In this document: piece by piece, positions 59,736-64,000 of the stretch
Layout: every line of letters begins with the position of its first letter
How positions within the stretch are numbered: the stretch's first letter is position 1
NCBI GenBank assembly: GCA_958295665.1
Contig: OY282558.1
Span: 134,314,326 to 134,378,325 of the forward strand
Direction: 5' to 3'
From: Tipula vernalis
Lineage: Eukaryota; Arthropoda; Insecta; Diptera; Tipulidae
Length of the DNA stretch: 64,000 bases
Notes under the pieces: generated by a model
Databases searched by the model: none
Seen by the model: only the letters and a program-made list of their open reading frames with translations
What the model was told of the DNA's origin: nothing
Translations under genes and position numbers: made by a program

Positions 59736-61382
59736 TAGGGATTGCAATATTTTACTTTAAAAAGCAATACCGGTATTTCGGTATTTAATTTTCCCAAAAC
59801 CGCGATCCCGGTTTTAAAACCGGTATTTCAGAAAATAAATTTAACTACTAACAAATTCAAAAAATATAACGATTTTATTTCAAGAAGTTCCAAACAGAAA
59901 TCTAAAATATAACATACAAATTAAGAACCATATATTATTTTTGAATCTAGTTAAAATATGAGCGTAAGAATGAAAGCTCGTCCAAGGTTTTGACATTCAA
60001 TCGTGAACTAAGAACTATTTTTGTTAGAATTATGTAAATATCAAAGAACACTGGTTAATTCAGTTTGCCTTTCACGTATACGAACTTCTAGTTCTTCTTT
60101 TAGTTCTTTACTTAGCGCGCTATTCCTTCAACATGAATTTCACCGCGGCATTTGCACTTAATAGACTAGAATCTTGGCGGCAACAAGCTTCGACACTTAA
60201 CTTAACTAGAAGTGAAGCTGAAATAATTGTTGAGACTAGAGAAAATTCATCTTCAATTATTCGAAACTAAGCATTTAAATTTAAATCAATAAGTGCTTTC
60301 TCAATGCAATGTTTTAATTGGAAAAATCGCTCAAGCAAATTGTTCCAGCGCGTTTTTGCATCTAAAATTAATGACAATTTCTTCCCAAATTCTTTCTCTA
60401 CGTATTTTTGTAATGCTTTATCGTTTTTCGTAGGCGAGCGACGAAATAGCTTCACAACTTTTCTGATTTTGTCAATTAATGATGCAATCGCTCGGTGACG
60501 GTGATTTATTAAATAGGAATTTTGATTATTAACTTCGCTTTCACTGTCTATTATTGTTAGGCCATTTTCATAATAAAACTCTTCATTTTGGTATTCATTC
60601 ATAAGGTCTTCGTCACAATCTTCTAAATCGCTTAAATTATCAAATTCTTCTCGATCTTGAGTCTGAATTTCGTGACGGTTGTTGATACCGTGAACAATAC
60701 ATAGTTGTTGGTTAGCTTTAACTAGTCTACCAACTTTAGTCATGACTGATGCTCCATCTGTGGTAATGCTAACAATATTTGTATCTAAGGAGAGATTATT
60801 TTCTTTTAATTTCTTCTCTACAAGCTCAACACATTTCCCTGCTGGTAATGAACCTTAAACTCGAGCTAGTCCAAAGTTCCAAAAGCGTTTGCACGAGGTA
60901 TGGACATTAATATATAAATATTGCCTATTTTTGATGGACGTTTATTCATCAAATGTAAGACTGAATATTTGGCCCTGAATAATTCTTGTCGAAAAGTCAT
61001 TAGTCATTTGTTCATGAATCTCCTTGCTACAGTCCATCACAATTTTTCTGATAGACTGTCCAGATGTTGGTATTTTGGGAAACCCTCGAGCCATTATTCC
61101 TTTTCTGACGTCTGTTGAAGTGCTGATTATATCGAAAGCCAATCCATCTCTTGCTGTTATACGAGGTGAAATTGCAGGCAATGTCTCCATGTCCGTAACA
61201 GTGAATTAATTTGTAATTTGGCTTCTAGAAGGCGAACACCTTGAAATAATTTCAGTATCAGAAACAACCCCCCCCCCTCCCCCCCTTTTTCCACCTTGGG
61301 TTTTATAATATTTTTACACTGTTTACATTTTCCCATTTGGTCTTTACACCGGTTTACCGGGATCCCGGTATTGTAATCCCTA
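59736..61382 (-). mobile_element. hAT transposon, about 1.65 kb
   Basis: Inverted ends TAGGGATTGCAATA (59736) and TAGGGATTACAATACCGGG (complement of 61364-61382). Outside lie TATATATG (59728-59735) and GATATATG (61383-61390), matching at 7 of 8 bases and consistent with the 8-bp hAT duplication after one change. CCGGTATT/CCGGGATCCCGG words fill the subterminal parts. Inserted into the GATATTT satellite, which resumes at 61383. A run of C/G (61267-61285) lies near the right end. Confidence 0.85.
60267..61350 (-). pseudogene. hAT transposase remnant with BED-type finger
   Basis: Read on the minus strand. Near 61350-61300 a KCKQC segment looks like the Cys pair of a BED zinc finger, disrupted by a G-run. 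61190-60942 contains RDGLAFDIISTSTDVRKGI and IFSLTFDE, the conserved hAT segment ending in the first catalytic Asp (TFDEW in intact copies). 60743-60267 contains the acidic insert region, then FRRSPTKNDKALQKYV and DAKTRWNNLLERF, a signature of hAT transposases. The C-terminal dimerisation part is missing. Inactive. Confidence 0.8.
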
Positions 61383-61447
61383 GATATATGACATTTGATA
61401 TATGATATTTGATATTTTATATTTGATATTTGATAATTGATATTTGT
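61383..61447. repeat. GATATTT-type satellite, block 3
   Basis: Continuation of the satellite beyond the hAT insertion. Confidence 0.85.
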
Positions 61448-63273
61448 TAACCTCACAGCCGAATATTAGTGACGATATATGTGCCTCATTGTGCGGATAG
61501 AGTTTCAGAAAATAAAAGTTGTGATGAGTTGCGTCTGAGCTGGCTAGTAATGCCTCAAAAATGAACGAAATTTTGGCCAATTTGCTTTCGCCGTACTTTG
61601 TGTTTTTATTGATACTTACCTCGACAACGATTAGTTTGACACAATAGAACCCTTAAAATTTGTAAAATAATGAAAAAGGGGTGGGAAGATAGGGCATTTA
61701 TTTCAATTTTAAGGATGTTCAGCACCAAACAGAGATTCACTATTTTTTTCGTAATGAATAGCCCAAAATATGTAGAAGTGCAAACAAAAATATTTCTGTC
61801 AAAATCGTTTTCTTTATAAAGTTAGAAGTTGGTTGAACTAATAAAGCTTTATTCAAAATTTTTTGTGCTTCAAATGTTTTTTCGAAATTATTTATGCACA
61901 TTAAAAGCAAGAGCGATTGAGGCCCCTCAATATTACAAGTTTTGCAAGGATTTCTTCCGCAAGTGTGTTTTATCGTCCTATTTTTTCTGCTAAAATTTAA
62001 GAATTATTAACAGTAAAAATCGTTTAGTCGTAGATTATAATATAAGTCACTTAGTTTTACTAAAGTTTACATAACAGATATTTTTTTTTGCAAGGAAAAC
62101 GTTATTATAAAATATCACGGAATGTATTAAAGTCCTTTGAGCCCCAGCTGAACCGTGCTATAATTTTTCCTTATATTCCACTGAACTATTCTTCACCTAC
62201 ATGAATGTTCCTTGACGAATTAGATATTTCAGATCCAATTTACTAGTTTTCCATCAAATGATTGCCTTCACCGTTTTATTAGTATACTGCAAATGGATGC
62301 ATTGCACATTGGATAATTTGGATAATGATTTTCATGCACGGTCCTATGAACTATGAATGAATAGCTTTCAAAAAGGTGATACATAATTATTAAATTTCTT
62401 TAAATTTAAAGTTTGACTGAACAAATCTATTAAAAATAAAGCCAAATTAGAATCTATGTGAGCGAGTTATTGTGTCTTATAAGTTCTTCTAAAATTTGAA
62501 AGACTTGACATACTGGTAAGCTTTACATTAAGCTTAAATGTTACTCGTTATTAAGGAGCTTTTAGAAGGACAACTTGTTCCTTTACAAGAGTACTGCTTT
62601 TTTCTATAAAACAGCACTCTCAAGAAAGATTATTTCGTTTTGGCCTGCATAGTACCTACTTCAATAAATTTCTTGCCTCGTAGAGGAATCGACTTTCGTG
62701 AAAATTGGCCGGCTTCTCGATAGGCCTAAATTATTTAATGAAAATCACTTTTCCTCTCATTTAGCTTTTCTGCTTATTAATCAACAACAAAAAAACATAT
62801 TTTATGAATAAAATTTTGTACCATAAATCTCCCAGTGGGGAACGTACAAAACTAAAACGAAAACATTTTTTATTGTTCTGCTTTTATTGCTTGGATCGAT
62901 TAATTCTCATCGTTTCAAGGTAAATCGGGGCAAATAATTCCGCCCTCTTTCATATTTCTTAGAAAACCCATTATCAAATTAAGACTTTAAAGCTGTTAGT
63001 ATTGATTATCGTATATATGGTGAACATATGTTTGTAGACTAATATTTTATTTATCCAGAGATTAAATATGATGTGTGTATGTGGGTGGATATATATGTAT
63101 ACAGCCATTATATATGCCTACATATATCTCTCTCTTACATAACGATTAAGATGAACATTTTATTTTCCGCTATATACGCAGCTATATGTTTGTTTTTCAA
63201 TTAAGGATAATAAATTTCATATTTTCCAACAAAATGAAATAAAAAACACAGAAATTTTTTTTTCTCTTTGAAG
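61448..63273. other. intron end, AT-rich
   Basis: No coding or mobile motif recognised. Ends in a polypyrimidine tract before the AAG acceptor. Confidence 0.5.
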
Positions 63274-63416
63274 GTCGTGGCAAAGTACGTTATGAAGCAA
63301 CGATAAAATTGGGTAATGCATTACACTATAACGCAACCGTAATTGATGGAAAGGATAATGGCGGTGCGAATATGGTGCGATTTACCGAAACTGTATCTTC
63401 AAGTTTGGAGAAACAT
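63274..63416 (+). CDS. host exon, extracellular-type segment of the same unrecognised gene
   Basis: 143-nt exon with acceptor TTTTTTCTCTTTGAAG and donor GTAAGT (63417-63422). It starts in phase 1, matching the end of the 36257-36361 exon, and finishes in phase 0. Encoded segment: GKVRYEATIKLGNALHYNAT then DGKDNGGANMVRFTETVSSS, 47 codons. It carries one N-X-T sequon. The beta-strand/helix alternation faintly recalls a SEA-type module, but this is weak; the family is not recognised. Codon use is clearly protein-like compared with its surroundings. Confidence 0.7.
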
Positions 63417-64000
63417 GTAAGTATATAAACACAGTAAATCAATATTAATAAGCGGAATAAAGCCGCCCTAAAAAATGATTGTTTTTAGATTTTTATTTAT
63501 TTATTTATTTTTTTTTTTTTTTGGGAAAAAGCTCGTAAATACACGTGTTTTGTTATATTCCCGTAATGGGTGTATTGTGCGGAAATGTTCCGCAGATTTA
63601 CAAAAACAATAACAATTTATTCAATTTATTTATTTATTTCTCAAATATCTTAACATAAATGTCTATATAATGTACATGTATATGGAAGTGGCGTAAAGCG
63701 CTGTAACATCATTAAACATAAAAAAAAAAAATTGAAATCTATGTCGTATAGAGGGTAGGCAACTTTTCTAGATGTATTTTTCATGTTTGGGTTTGGGTTT
63801 GGTGCTGCCTAAGCCAGTACACCAACGAACAAAATATAGAAATGAAATAAAATTAAAATTTATTTGATGGGAGCTTTTTATTTATTTTTTGGTGCTTTTG
63901 TTTATTAATAAAAGAATTCAAAAATCTCGTATATACAATATTAGAAAGATAAAAGTGGGAAAAGTTTTTTGAATTTTTATATCTGCTCATTTCTAACTAT
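63417..64000. other. following intron, AT-rich
   Basis: Poly-T and TTTA runs near 63490-63520. No further exon in the window. Confidence 0.6.

Overview
The window is AT-rich animal DNA, most likely from an insect and probably a fly. The pointers are a glass-bottom-boat-like BMP, spliced exons with GTAAGT donors, and a transposon set (mariner, foldback/NOF-type, R1-clade LINEs, BEL/Pao with an env-like ORF, PIF/Harbinger, hAT) typical of insects. The species cannot be named. Host coding sequence is sparse: the C-terminal part of a BMP ligand (1-584, + strand), two phase-compatible exons of an unrecognised extracellular protein (36257-36361 and 63274-63416, + strand), and a possible minus-strand remnant (16194-16746). 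Almost everything else is nested, mostly decayed mobile DNA.

Layout. 1-584 BMP end; 585-1964 flank; 1965-3260 mariner abutting a truncated Ty3/gypsy pol (3261-4480); about 4490-5700 a foldback of inverted ~180-bp modules. 5954-16036 is a 10-kb unit bounded by inverted ~535-bp LTR-like arms and GTGT on both sides. It holds a gypsy gag remnant, a 4.8-kb foldback made of two inverted arrays of a 164-bp repeat (6900-11706), and the gypsy pol (11717-14877). 16.0-20.2 kb is mostly featureless. 20280-23440 is a decayed R1-clade LINE. 26898-31181 is a MULE/NOF-type transposon with modular terminal inverted repeats. 32.1-34.7 kb is a minus-strand gypsy relic with a 526-bp tandem duplication.

From 36.4 to 63.3 kb lies what appears to be one giant intron (or several, if small exons were missed). 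It contains a PIF/Harbinger element (36951-38902), a long-TIR DNA transposon of CMC/Chapaev-like form carrying its own MITE (39461-43177), two convergent BEL/Pao relics (44150-46790 + and about 46900-51300 -), a 401-bp LTR (55744-56144), LINE fragments (56430-57115 and 58540-59225), and a GATATTT satellite interrupted by a hAT element (59736-61382).

The most interesting theme is the foldback group. The NOF-type element and the 164-bp-repeat foldback share a near-identical 16-bp terminal motif (GTGAAGTTTNTCCTAA) and both have apparent 8-9-bp target duplications. This suggests an autonomous/non-autonomous pair, with the satellite-armed partner having inserted into a gypsy element. All family assignments are by eye; no search was run.
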